A stretch of 44,658 nucleotides of DNA from Rhizobium alarense (GTDB taxonomy: Bacteria > Pseudomonadota > Alphaproteobacteria > Rhizobiales > Rhizobiaceae), in NCBI RefSeq assembly GCF_021555155.1, contig NZ_JAKGBU010000040.1, positions 1 through 44,658 of the forward strand. Reading direction: 5' to 3'. The notes below the pieces were generated by a model. That model searched no databases. It was not told the origin of the DNA and saw nothing but the letters and a program-made list of their open reading frames with translations. How positions within the stretch are numbered: the first letter of the stretch is position 1; each line of letters begins with the position of its first letter. A program made the position numbers and the translations under genes. Shown here in pieces: positions 8,785-16,453 of the stretch.

Positions 8785-8925
8785 GGATCGGGCTCCTGGG
8801 TGGGCTTCGACGGGGAGAGTAGCAGCGACGGCGGTTGACGGAAATCGCACAACTGTGCTGAAAAGGGCAGAGATATAGGCAAATTGCTCAGTCTTCTTTC
8901 TCAAATTGCCAGAAGCACCGCAACA
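8785..8925. promoter_or_regulatory. ocd/Lrp divergent promoter with candidate operators
   Basis: Two features stand out. GCACA-AC-TGTGC at 8847-8858 is a 12-base inverted repeat. The octamer CAAATTGC occurs at 8880-8887 and again at 8902-8909, exactly 22 bases or about two helical turns apart; the first copy lies in the short palindrome GCAA-A-TTGC. Phased repeats suit binding by an Lrp-type multimer. No clear -35/-10 pair was found. Confidence 0.45.
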
Positions 8926-9363
8926 ATGAACATCGCAAAATACATTCCCGACGATCTCGACCGCCGCATCATCGCGCATCTGAGGACGGATGGGCGGGCG
9001 TCGCTTTCCAAGCTGGCGGACGTGCTTGGCGTGGCGCGCGGCACCGTGCAGAACCGGCTCGACCGGCTGGTCGACACGGGCACGCTCCTGGGGTTCACCA
9101 TCCGGGTCCGTGAGGACTACGACGCGCAAACGGTGCACGCCGTGATGATGATCGAGGTGACGGGAAAATCCACGACGCAGGTCATCCGCAGACTGCGCGG
9201 ATTGCCAGAGGTTTATTCGCTGCATACGACCAACGGCAACTGGGATCTCGTCGCCAACATCCGTGCGGCGAGCCTTTCCGATTTCGATCGCGTGCTGCGC
9301 GAGGTGCGCATGATCGACGGCATCTCCAACAGCGAAACCAGCCTGCTGCTCAGCAGCGTTTAG
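8926..9363 (+). CDS. Lrp/AsnC-family transcriptional regulator
   Basis: A 145-residue regulator from the ATG at 8926; a TTG 14 codons earlier is possible but falls inside the repeat region and adds a non-family start. The N-terminal helix-turn-helix spans about residues 9-60 (DDLDRRIIAHLRTDGRAS, then VARGTVQNRLDRL). The C-terminal RAM ligand-sensing and oligomerisation domain follows, with the TTNGNWDLVANI strand and the ISNSETSLLLSS end. Divergent from ocd, it is the likely regulator of that gene and may regulate itself. The effector is probably an amino acid of the ornithine/arginine group by context. Confidence 0.9.
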   Translation: MNIAKYIPDDLDRRIIAHLRTDGRASLSKLADVLGVARGTVQNRLDRLVDTGTLLGFTIRVREDYDAQTVHAVMMIEVTGKSTTQVIRRLRGLPEVYSLHTTNGNWDLVANIRAASLSDFDRVLREVRMIDGISNSETSLLLSSV

Positions 9364-9381
9364 GGCTGCGGACCGCTCGCC

Positions 9382-9397
9382 ACGTCCTTGCGGACGT
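9382..9397. terminator. Short hairpin between convergent regulators
   Basis: ACGTCC (9382-9387) and GGACGT (9392-9397) form a 6-bp stem with a 4-base loop, 18 bases after the Lrp stop and just before the end of the leftward AraC-type gene. It lacks a real U-tract, so it is a weak terminator candidate. Confidence 0.35.
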
Positions 9398-9406
9398 CTT
9401 CCGGCG

Positions 9407-10318
9407 TTACCCGCCATTCTCCCCACCGGGCGCGGCGGAGATGCTGGCATACATGCCGGTCGTGCGGAACTCCGTCGGGCTTGCGCCGAAGTGGCGGCGA
9501 AACACCTTGGCGAAGTAGTTCGGCTCCTCAAATCCCGACATGCTGGACACTTCCTTGACGGAAAGGTTGCCTGCCTTGGTCAGAAGCTTCGTCGCTCGCT
9601 GCAACCGCTTGCGCAGTACGAATTCGGCCGGCGGCACGCCTTCGGTCGCTGCGAACACCCGGGAGAAGTGCGAGCGGCTGAGGCCCGAGACGCGGGCAAG
9701 TTCCTCGACGGGCAGCGGCTTGTCGAGATTCTGAGCGATATGGCTGATGACGTGCTGCATGGCCCGGTACTCCTGCCCGAGCACCGGATGGGAGCCGAAG
9801 ACGTCGTCGTAGAGCACCATTGCTGCCTCGTAGGCGATTGCCGAGGCGCGTCCCGGCGTCTCGCCGCCGCCGGAAATGAGGCGCAGGCTGCAGTCGGCGA
9901 GATGCTCCACCGTTTCGGGCTTGAGTTTCAGAACGGGGCCGGCCATCGCGAGGATCCCGCGATGGATGCGCAGAGCTTCCTCGCCGTTCATGGAAATCCA
10001 GAAGAACTCCCAGCGGCCACCGTCCTCCAGCCAGTAGCGATGATTGTGCGGCACGAGCAACAGCAGCGTCTCCCCCGGCTTCAGCCGGTAGGTCCGGTTC
10101 TCGTAGCGCAGATTGCCGGCGCCGCCGAGCGTGTGCTGCAGCACGGTGAAAGGCGTCTGCCCGCGCCGCCGCCCGTCCCAGTCGTAGCTCGCATCCGTGC
10201 GGATCTCGTAGCCGGTGCTGGTCGGCATCGTGTGCAGACGCTGGCGTCCGCGCGGCAGTGAGACCGTCTTCATTGCGGGGCCGGTCGCGATCAATTTCTG
10301 GAGCACAGAATTACCCAT
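9407..10318 (-). CDS. agpT: AraC-family activator of alpha-galactoside genes (AgpT-like)
   Basis: A 303-residue AraC/XylS regulator. An N-terminal cupin-like ligand domain (about 20-150; VPHNHRYWLEDGGRWEFFWI) is followed by two C-terminal helix-turn-helix units (about 190-290; LARVSGLSRSHFSRVF and VKEVSSMSGFEEPNYFAKVFRR). The ATG at 10318 was preferred to a TTG 8 codons upstream. The gene is divergent from the alpha-galactosidase/transporter operon. In S. meliloti, as I recall, an AraC-like protein called AgpT is needed to induce the agp genes with alpha-galactosides; position and family match. The symbol rests on that synteny and not on an alignment. Confidence 0.82.
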   Translation of the reverse strand: MGNSVLQKLIATGPAMKTVSLPRGRQRLHTMPTSTGYEIRTDASYDWDGRRRGQTPFTVLQHTLGGAGNLRYENRTYRLKPGETLLLLVPHNHRYWLEDGGRWEFFWISMNGEEALRIHRGILAMAGPVLKLKPETVEHLADCSLRLISGGGETPGRASAIAYEAAMVLYDDVFGSHPVLGQEYRAMQHVISHIAQNLDKPLPVEELARVSGLSRSHFSRVFAATEGVPPAEFVLRKRLQRATKLLTKAGNLSVKEVSSMSGFEEPNYFAKVFRRHFGASPTEFRTTGMYASISAAPGGENGG

Positions 10319-10505
10319 GAAAGCACAATACCTCTCTACCAAGACGCACCATTATACGCATAATCCTCATGGACGCATACGGAGCCTGATAATTCAGCGG
10401 GAGTGCGAACCGGGCGGTGGAGGAGATCTGCGAAAACGCGGCCGAAGGTGAGCGCGCGATTTTACCCGGTTCTTCGGCAGTCAGATTTCATGGGATGAGG
10501 ACAGC
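10319..10505. promoter_or_regulatory. agpT-agaL1 divergent promoter
   Basis: The hexamer ACGCAY occurs three times (10344-10349, 10356-10361, 10373-10378). The middle copy overlaps an imperfect palindrome with ATTAT and ATAAT arms (10351-10364). Short direct repeats close to a promoter suit an AraC-type activator. The agaL1 start is preceded by a GATGAGGA ribosome site (about 10494-10501). Confidence 0.35.
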
Positions 10506-11978
10506 ATGAGCAGGTTCAAGATCACCATCATCGGCGCGGGCAGTGTGGGCTTCACCAAGAAGCTCTTCACCGACATTCTTTCTGTGCGGGAATTCGCAGG
10601 GATCGAGGTGGCACTCACCGACGTCAGCGACCGCAATCTTTCGATGATAAAGACCATCCTCGACCGGATCGTCGAGGCGAACGGCCTGCCGACGCTGGTG
10701 ACGGCGACGACGGATCGCCGCAAGGCGCTTGAGGGCGCGCGCTATGTCATCAGCTGCGTGCGGGTCGGCGGACTTGCTGCCTATGCCGACGACATCCGCA
10801 TTCCCCTGAAATACGGCGTCGACCAGTGCGTCGGCGACACGATCTGCGCCGGCGGCATTCTCTACGGCCAGCGCAACATTCCGGTCATCCTCGACTTCTG
10901 CAAGGACATCCGCGAGGTGGCGGAGCCGGGTGCGAAGTTTCTGAACTACGCCAACCCGATGGCGATGAACACCTGGGCGGCAATCGAATACGGCAAGGTG
11001 GATACCGTCGGCCTGTGCCATGGCGTTCAGCACGGCGCCGAGCAGATCGCGGAGATCCTGGGCGCCCAGGACGGCGAACTCGACTACATCTGCTCCGGCA
11101 TCAACCACCAGACCTGGTTCATCGACCTGCGGGTCAGGGGCCGCAGGATCGGCAAGGACGAACTCGTCTCGGCCTTCGAGGCTCATCCAGTTTTCTCGAA
11201 GCAGGAGAAGCTGAGGATCGACGTTCTGAAGCGTTTCGGCGTCTATTCGACGGAGAGCAACGGTCATCTTTCGGAATACCTGCCCTGGTATCGCAAGCGC
11301 CCCGACGAGATTTCCCGCTGGATCGACATGTCGGACTGGATCCACGGCGAGACCGGTGGCTACCTGCGCTACTCCACAGAGACCCGCAACTGGTTCGAAA
11401 CCGATTATCCGAAGCTGCTCGAGGCCGCCGGCAGCCCCATCGATCCGGCGAAGCGATCGAACGAGCATGCGAGCCATATTCTGGAGGCGCTCGAGACGGG
11501 GCGCGTCTATCGCGGTCACTTCAACGTCAAGAACAACGGCGTGATTGCGAACCTGCCGGCCGATGCGATCATCGAATCGCCGGGCTTCGTTGATCGCTTC
11601 GGCATCAACATGGTGGCCGGCATCAGCTTGCCGGAAGCCTGTGCCGCCACCTGCATTTCCTCGATCAACGTGCAGCGCATGTCGGTGCATGCTGCGGTAT
11701 CGGGCGATCTCGATCTCCTGAAACTCGCGGTGCTGCACGATCCGCTGGTCGGTGCCATCTGCACGCCGGAGGAAGTCTGGCAGATGGTCGACGAGATGGT
11801 GGTCGCGCAGGCGGAATGGCTGCCGCAATACGCCCATGCCGTCGAGGGTGCCAGGGACAGGCTGTCGCGTGCCACCGTCAAGACGCGCGACTGGACGGGT
11901 GCCGCTCGCCGCGCAGTTCGATCGATCGAGGAGATTCGCGCCGAGAAGGAAGCGACGAGACTGCGCGCCGCCGGCTGA
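10506..11978 (+). CDS. agaL1: Glycoside hydrolase family 4, alpha-galactosidase-type
   Basis: A 490-residue GH4 enzyme. GH4 hydrolases use NAD and a divalent metal in an oxidation-elimination mechanism. The N-terminal Rossmann start is ITIIGAGSVGFTK; the NPMAMNTWA segment follows at about residue 150; the metal ligands are expected in GLCHGVQ (Cys, about 170) and GINHQTWF (His, about 200). It is the first gene after the divergent activator and is followed by a family 5 binding protein, so the enzyme probably cleaves raffinose- or melibiose-type sugars after uptake. It differs from the second GH4 gene of the cluster (NHQTWF against NHMAFY), so the two may prefer different glycosides. Alpha-glucosidase or alpha-glucuronidase activity cannot be excluded. 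Confidence 0.88.
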   Translation: MSRFKITIIGAGSVGFTKKLFTDILSVREFAGIEVALTDVSDRNLSMIKTILDRIVEANGLPTLVTATTDRRKALEGARYVISCVRVGGLAAYADDIRIPLKYGVDQCVGDTICAGGILYGQRNIPVILDFCKDIREVAEPGAKFLNYANPMAMNTWAAIEYGKVDTVGLCHGVQHGAEQIAEILGAQDGELDYICSGINHQTWFIDLRVRGRRIGKDELVSAFEAHPVFSKQEKLRIDVLKRFGVYSTESNGHLSEYLPWYRKRPDEISRWIDMSDWIHGETGGYLRYSTETRNWFETDYPKLLEAAGSPIDPAKRSNEHASHILEALETGRVYRGHFNVKNNGVIANLPADAIIESPGFVDRFGINMVAGISLPEACAATCISSINVQRMSVHAAVSGDLDLLKLAVLHDPLVGAICTPEEVWQMVDEMVVAQAEWLPQYAHAVEGARDRLSRATVKTRDWTGAARRAVRSIEEIRAEKEATRLRAAG

Positions 11979-11988
11979 GCGACGCCTG

Positions 11989-12046
11989 CCGGCCTTGCCC
12001 CGGAGGAGGGGCGGAGCCGGCGCGAATGTCCGGCGCGCAAGGCCGG
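11989..12046 (+). other. Intercistronic stem-loop between agaL1 and agpA
   Basis: CCGGCCTTGC (11989-11998) and GCAAGGCCGG (12037-12046) form a perfect 10-bp stem around a GC-rich loop of 38 bases, within a 135-base gap between co-directional genes. Without a U-tract it looks like an mRNA processing or stability element more than a terminator. Confidence 0.45.
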
Positions 12047-12113
12047 GCGTAGGTGCTTCGAGGAGGATGATCGTCCGGAACGGGCGGTCGGAAGTATAGG
12101 GAGAACAGCGACA

Positions 12114-14195
12114 ATGACACGCATCCGCAATTTGCGGGCCGCCGCCCTGCTGCTTGGCGTCTCGGCCCTTGCCCTGCCCGCCGCCGCCGTCGAGCCGGTG
12201 GTCGTGCCTGAACAACCGGTCTTCCCGGCCCAGGGAAAGATCACCTATGTGCCGCGCGACTCGATCCTCGAGTTCAAGGCGCTGCCGTCCTACAAGGAGC
12301 CCGCCTGGGTCACGGAAAAGTTCGTCAAGACCGGCAAGCTGCCGCCCGTCGGGGAACGGCTGCCGAAGGAGCCGATGGTCTTCAAGACGGGCAACATGCC
12401 GGACGGCATCGGGGTCTATGGCGACACGATCCGCCATGTCATCGGCGGACGGCCGGAAGGCTGGAACTACAGCGCCGGCCAGACGCAGGGCTGGGGCGGC
12501 ATCGATATCGGCATGTCCGAGTGCCTGACCCGCACCGCACCGCTGTTCCAGGTCGAAGCGAAGGACATGGAGCCGCTTCCCAATCTTGCGAAGAGCTGGG
12601 AATGGTCGGAGGACGGCCATAGGCTGACGATGAAGCTCGTCGAGGGCGCGAAATGGTCCGATGGCGACCCCTTCGATTCCGAAGACATCATGTTTTACTG
12701 GGACGACAATGTCGTCGACTCGAACGTGTCGCCGCTGAACGGTGCGACGCCCGAGACATTCGGTGTCGGCACGACGCTGAAGGCGATCGACAAGTACACG
12801 GTTGAATGGACGTTCCAGGAAGCCTTCCCGCGCCAGCACCTCTATGCCATGGCCTACGGCACCTTCTGCCCCGGTCCGTCGCACATCCTGAAGACGAAAC
12901 ATCCGAAATACGCCAAGACGACTTACGACGACTACAAGAACGGCTTTCCTCCCGAATTCCTGAACGTGCCCGTCATGGGCGCCTGGGTGCCGGTCGAGTA
13001 TCGCTCGGACGACATCATCGTGCTGCGCCGCAACCCCTATTACTGGAAGGTCGACGAGGAGGGGCACCAGCTGCCCTATCTCAACGAGATGCACTACAAG
13101 CTCTCGACCTGGGCGGACCGCGACGTGCAGGCGATCGCCGGCTCCGGCGACTTCTCGAACCTCGAGCAGCCGGAAAACTTCGTCGAATCGCTGAAGCGTG
13201 CGGCGCAGGAGACGGCGCCGGCGCGGCTCGCCTTCGGCCCGCGCCTGATCGGCTACAATCTGCGCCTGAATTTCTCGGCCAACGGCTGGGGTGAGCCGGA
13301 CGAGCGGGCGAAGGCGGTGCGTGATCTCAACCGCAATCTCGACTTCCGCAAAGCCGTCACGATGGCCGTCGACCGCAAGAAACTCGGCGAGGCTCTGGTC
13401 AAGGGACCGTTCACGGCGATCTATCCGGGCGGCCTTTCATCGGGGACGAGCTTCTACGATCGGCAGTCGACGATGTATTATCCTTTCGACCTCGAAGGGG
13501 CGAAAGCGCTGCTCGAAAAGGCGGGCCTTGCCGACACCGACGGCAACGGTTTCGTCAACTTCCCGGTGGGCACCGCAGGCGGTGCCGACGTGCAGGTGGT
13601 GCTGCTCGTCAATTCGGACTACGGCACGGACCGCAATCTTGCCGAGGGCATCGTCGGGCAGATGGAGCAGCTTGGTCTCAAGGTGGTGCTGAATGCCGTC
13701 GACGGCACCAAGCGTGATGCCGCCCAGTACGCCGGTCGCTTCGACTGGTTCATCCGCCGCAACGACCAGGATCTGACCTCCGTGGTGCAGAATACCACGC
13801 AGCTTGCCGCCACCGGCCCGCGCACGAGCTGGCATCACCGGGCAGGGACCGACGGCAGCGTCGACCTGATGCCGTTCGAGCAGGAGATGGTGGACATCGT
13901 CAATGCCTTCGTCGCCAGCAGCGACAACGACAAGCGGGCCGAGTTGATGCGGCAGTATCAGAAGATCGCGACGTCCAATCTCGATACGATCGGTCTCACC
14001 GAATATCCCGGTGCGCTTGTTATCAACAAGCGCTTCTCGAACATCCCCGAGGGCGCGCCGATCTTCATGTTCAACTGGGCGGAGGATACGATCATCCGCG
14101 AGCGCGTCTTCGTGGCGGCCGACAAGCAGGGCGACCACGAGCTCTTCCCCGAGCAGATGCCCGGCAAGCCGGGCGACAGCGGCCCGATCAACTGA
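12114..14195 (+). CDS. agpA: Alpha-galactoside ABC transporter substrate-binding protein (family 5)
   Basis: A 693-residue periplasmic binding protein of the oligopeptide/family 5 type, larger than most peptide-binding relatives (about 500-550). A Sec signal peptide of about 25 residues (RAAALLLGVSALALPAAAV) opens it, after a GGGAGAA ribosome site. The mature part has the family core: LAKSWEWSEDGHRLTMKL, WSDGDPFDSEDIMFYWDD and FRKAVTMAVDRKKLG. Family 5 proteins mostly bind peptides, but rhizobial AgpA binds alpha-galactosides such as raffinose and melibiose. The flanking GH4 hydrolases and AraC activator make that role the best reading. It is framed by intercistronic hairpins on both sides, a pattern that often gives the binding protein a more stable message than the membrane genes. 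Confidence 0.87.
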   Translation: MTRIRNLRAAALLLGVSALALPAAAVEPVVVPEQPVFPAQGKITYVPRDSILEFKALPSYKEPAWVTEKFVKTGKLPPVGERLPKEPMVFKTGNMPDGIGVYGDTIRHVIGGRPEGWNYSAGQTQGWGGIDIGMSECLTRTAPLFQVEAKDMEPLPNLAKSWEWSEDGHRLTMKLVEGAKWSDGDPFDSEDIMFYWDDNVVDSNVSPLNGATPETFGVGTTLKAIDKYTVEWTFQEAFPRQHLYAMAYGTFCPGPSHILKTKHPKYAKTTYDDYKNGFPPEFLNVPVMGAWVPVEYRSDDIIVLRRNPYYWKVDEEGHQLPYLNEMHYKLSTWADRDVQAIAGSGDFSNLEQPENFVESLKRAAQETAPARLAFGPRLIGYNLRLNFSANGWGEPDERAKAVRDLNRNLDFRKAVTMAVDRKKLGEALVKGPFTAIYPGGLSSGTSFYDRQSTMYYPFDLEGAKALLEKAGLADTDGNGFVNFPVGTAGGADVQVVLLVNSDYGTDRNLAEGIVGQMEQLGLKVVLNAVDGTKRDAAQYAGRFDWFIRRNDQDLTSVVQNTTQLAATGPRTSWHHRAGTDGSVDLMPFEQEMVDIVNAFVASSDNDKRAELMRQYQKIATSNLDTIGLTEYPGALVINKRFSNIPEGAPIFMFNWAEDTIIRERVFVAADKQGDHELFPEQMPGKPGDSGPIN

Positions 14196-14205
14196 CCCGC
14201 ACTCC

Positions 14206-14230
14206 GCCCGGCCGGCACGGTCGGCCGGGC
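14206..14230 (+). other. Strong stem-loop after agpA
   Basis: GCCCGGCCG (14206-14214) and CGGCCGGGC (14222-14230) make a perfect, almost all-GC 9-bp stem with a 7-base loop, starting 10 bases after the agpA stop. There is no U-tract and the operon continues, so partial termination or 3'-end protection of the binding-protein message is more likely than full termination. Confidence 0.6.
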
Positions 14231-14300
14231 AGCCCCTCTCGCGCGTCGCCGGCGCGTAAGCCCGAAACGGCAGGCCGGTGACGAAACAAGGGAAACGACG

Positions 14301-15317
14301 ATGCATCTCCTGCGCTTCCTGCTCGGCCGCGTTGCCGCCGCGATACCGCTGCTCTTCGTCCTGAGCGTGGTGACCTTCGCGATCATCCAGGCGCCGCCGG
14401 GCGACTACAGCGACTATATCCGCTCGCAGCTCATCAACCAGGGCGGCGCGTCCTTCGAGGAGGCAGACGCCCAGGCCCAGGCCTACCGCGCGGAACACGG
14501 CCTCGACCGGCCGCTGCCGATCCAATATGTCAACTGGATCACCGGGATCGTCACCCGCGGCGACTTCGGCCACAGCCTCTTCTACAACAAGCCGGTCGCG
14601 GACGTCGTCGGAGAACGGTTGCCACGCACGCTTGCGCTTGCTCTCGTCTGCCACGTCCTGGCGTCCATTCTCGGCATCACCTTCGGCATTGTCGCGGCGA
14701 CGCGGCAGTATTCCTGGGTGGACACCCTGCTCTCGGGCGTCTCGTTTCTTGGCATGACCGTGCCGCGTTTCCTGATGGCGCTGATCATCGTCTATGTCAT
14801 GGTCTTCCACTTCAATGTCTCGGAGATCAACAGCTTCCATTCCGCCCGCTACGGCGGCGCGCCCTGGTCCTGGGGCAAGTTCGCCGATCTCGTGCAGCAT
14901 GTCTGGCCGGTGATCGCCATCGCCACCTTCGGCGGTCTCGCCTACAACATGCGGGTGATGCGCGGGAATCTGCTCGACACGCTGAATGCGCAATATGTCG
15001 AGACGGCGCGCGCCAAGGGGCTGAGCGAGGGTGCAGTTGTCGTCCGCCACGCGGTACCGAACGCCCTGCATCCGCTCATCATGTACCAGGGCGTCGTGCT
15101 GCCCTACATGCTGACGGGCGAGATCGAGACGGCCATCATCTTCGCGCTGCCGACGGTCGGCCCAGCGATCGTCGGTTCGATGCAGGTTGGCGACGTCTAT
15201 GTGACGGCGACCTTCATGCTCGTCCTCTCGGTAACCCTCATCGTCGGCAACATCATCGCCGATCTGCTTCTCGCCGCGCTCGATCCGCGCGTGCGTCTTT
15301 CGGGGGCCGCGGCATGA
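14301..15317 (+). CDS. agpB: ABC transporter permease, DppB/OppB type
   Basis: A 338-residue inner-membrane permease of the peptide/nickel/sugar family. It begins with a hydrophobic helix (RVAAAIPLLFVLSVVTFAI), then a long periplasmic loop, then the conserved GDFGHSL turn and RLPRTLALAL helix of DppB-type permeases. The ATPase-docking loop is YVETARAKGLSEGAVVVRHAVPNAL. The stop overlaps the start of the next permease (ATGA), so the two are co-translated. By position it is AgpB of the alpha-galactoside importer. Confidence 0.88.
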   Translation: MHLLRFLLGRVAAAIPLLFVLSVVTFAIIQAPPGDYSDYIRSQLINQGGASFEEADAQAQAYRAEHGLDRPLPIQYVNWITGIVTRGDFGHSLFYNKPVADVVGERLPRTLALALVCHVLASILGITFGIVAATRQYSWVDTLLSGVSFLGMTVPRFLMALIIVYVMVFHFNVSEINSFHSARYGGAPWSWGKFADLVQHVWPVIAIATFGGLAYNMRVMRGNLLDTLNAQYVETARAKGLSEGAVVVRHAVPNALHPLIMYQGVVLPYMLTGEIETAIIFALPTVGPAIVGSMQVGDVYVTATFMLVLSVTLIVGNIIADLLLAALDPRVRLSGAAA

Positions 15318-16441
15318 CCGTCGATACGCATCCGCCGGTGGGCATGACCGCCGCCCCCGAGGAGAAGCACCACAACGAGAGCTATTCCGCCCTCGTCTGG
15401 CGCAGGCTCAGGCGTTCCTTCACCGGCATGATGGGCCTCGTGCTCGTCGGCTTGCTGATCGTCATTGCGGTCTTCGCGGACTTCCTGTCACCTGTCGATC
15501 CGAAGGCCACCGGCGTCGCCTTCGCGCCGCCGCAGGCTATCAGCTTCACCGACAGGGACGGCAACTTCGCCTTTCCGCCGAGGAGCTACCCGATCCGCGA
15601 GACGGAGGAGCTCGACCCGATCACCTTCCAGCCCGTCGTCGGGCCGGACTACGACAACCCGCAGGTCCTGGGTTTCTTCGTCGAGGGCGCGCCCTACCGG
15701 CTCTTCGGATTGATCCCGGCCGACCGCCATCTGTTCGGCACGACGGACGGCACGGCAATCCACCTGCTGGGGACTGACAAGTTCGGGCGGGACGTTTTGT
15801 CCCGCGCGTTGCATGGCTCGCGGATCTCGCTGATGATCGCGCTTGTCGTCGTGTCGATCATCACCGTGGTCGGCACGACGGTCGGCATGATGTCCGGCTA
15901 TTTCGGCGGGCGCTTCGATGCCTGGACGCAGCGTTTCGTCGAACTGGTGCTCGCCTTCCCGCAACTGCCGCTCTATCTGGCGCTCACGTCGCTCATTCCG
16001 GTGACGGCGCCCACCAACGTCTTCCTCGCCTTCGTCATTATCGTCATGTCGGCGCTCGGCTGGGCGCAGATGTCGCGCGAAGTGCGCGGCAAGACGCTGG
16101 CGCTCGCCCGCATCGACTACGTGCGCGCCGCGATGGCGATCGGCGCGTCCGACCGGCGCATCATCCTCCAGCACATCCTGCCGAACGTGATGAGCCATGT
16201 GATCGTCGCCGTGACGCTTGCCATTCCAAGTGTCGTGCTGCTCGAATCCTTCCTCGGCTTCCTGGGTTTCGCGGTGAAGCCGCCGCTGATCTCCTGGGGC
16301 TTGATGCTGCAGGATACAGCGAACTATTCCGTGATCGGCTCCTATCCGTGGCTGCTCGCGCCCGTCGGCTTCGTGCTCGTCACCGTCTTCGCCTTCAACG
16401 CGCTCGGCGACGGTCTGCGCGACGCAATCGATCCCTATTGA
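15314..16441 (+). CDS. agpC: ABC transporter permease, DppC/OppC type
   Basis: A 375-residue partner permease, longer than a typical DppC (about 300). The additional length is a periplasmic loop after the first helix (about residues 60-145). The core has LLGTDKFGRDVLSRALHGSRISL and the docking loop YVRAAMAIGASDRRIILQHILPNVM. The cytoplasmic N-terminus is polar and the first helix starts near residue 38. Its start overlaps agpB by 4 bases and its stop lies 12 bases before the ATPase gene, which has a strong AGGAGG site. Confidence 0.88.
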   Translation: MTVDTHPPVGMTAAPEEKHHNESYSALVWRRLRRSFTGMMGLVLVGLLIVIAVFADFLSPVDPKATGVAFAPPQAISFTDRDGNFAFPPRSYPIRETEELDPITFQPVVGPDYDNPQVLGFFVEGAPYRLFGLIPADRHLFGTTDGTAIHLLGTDKFGRDVLSRALHGSRISLMIALVVVSIITVVGTTVGMMSGYFGGRFDAWTQRFVELVLAFPQLPLYLALTSLIPVTAPTNVFLAFVIIVMSALGWAQMSREVRGKTLALARIDYVRAAMAIGASDRRIILQHILPNVMSHVIVAVTLAIPSVVLLESFLGFLGFAVKPPLISWGLMLQDTANYSVIGSYPWLLAPVGFVLVTVFAFNALGDGLRDAIDPY

Positions 16442-16453
16442 GGAGGTTCTCCC

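Noticed and set aside
10488-13094. An 868-codon open frame on the minus strand over agaL1 and agpA
   Set aside because: It is antisense to two well-recognised genes and its translation is rich in Arg, Asp and His with no family motif. Long antisense frames are common in GC-rich codon usage.
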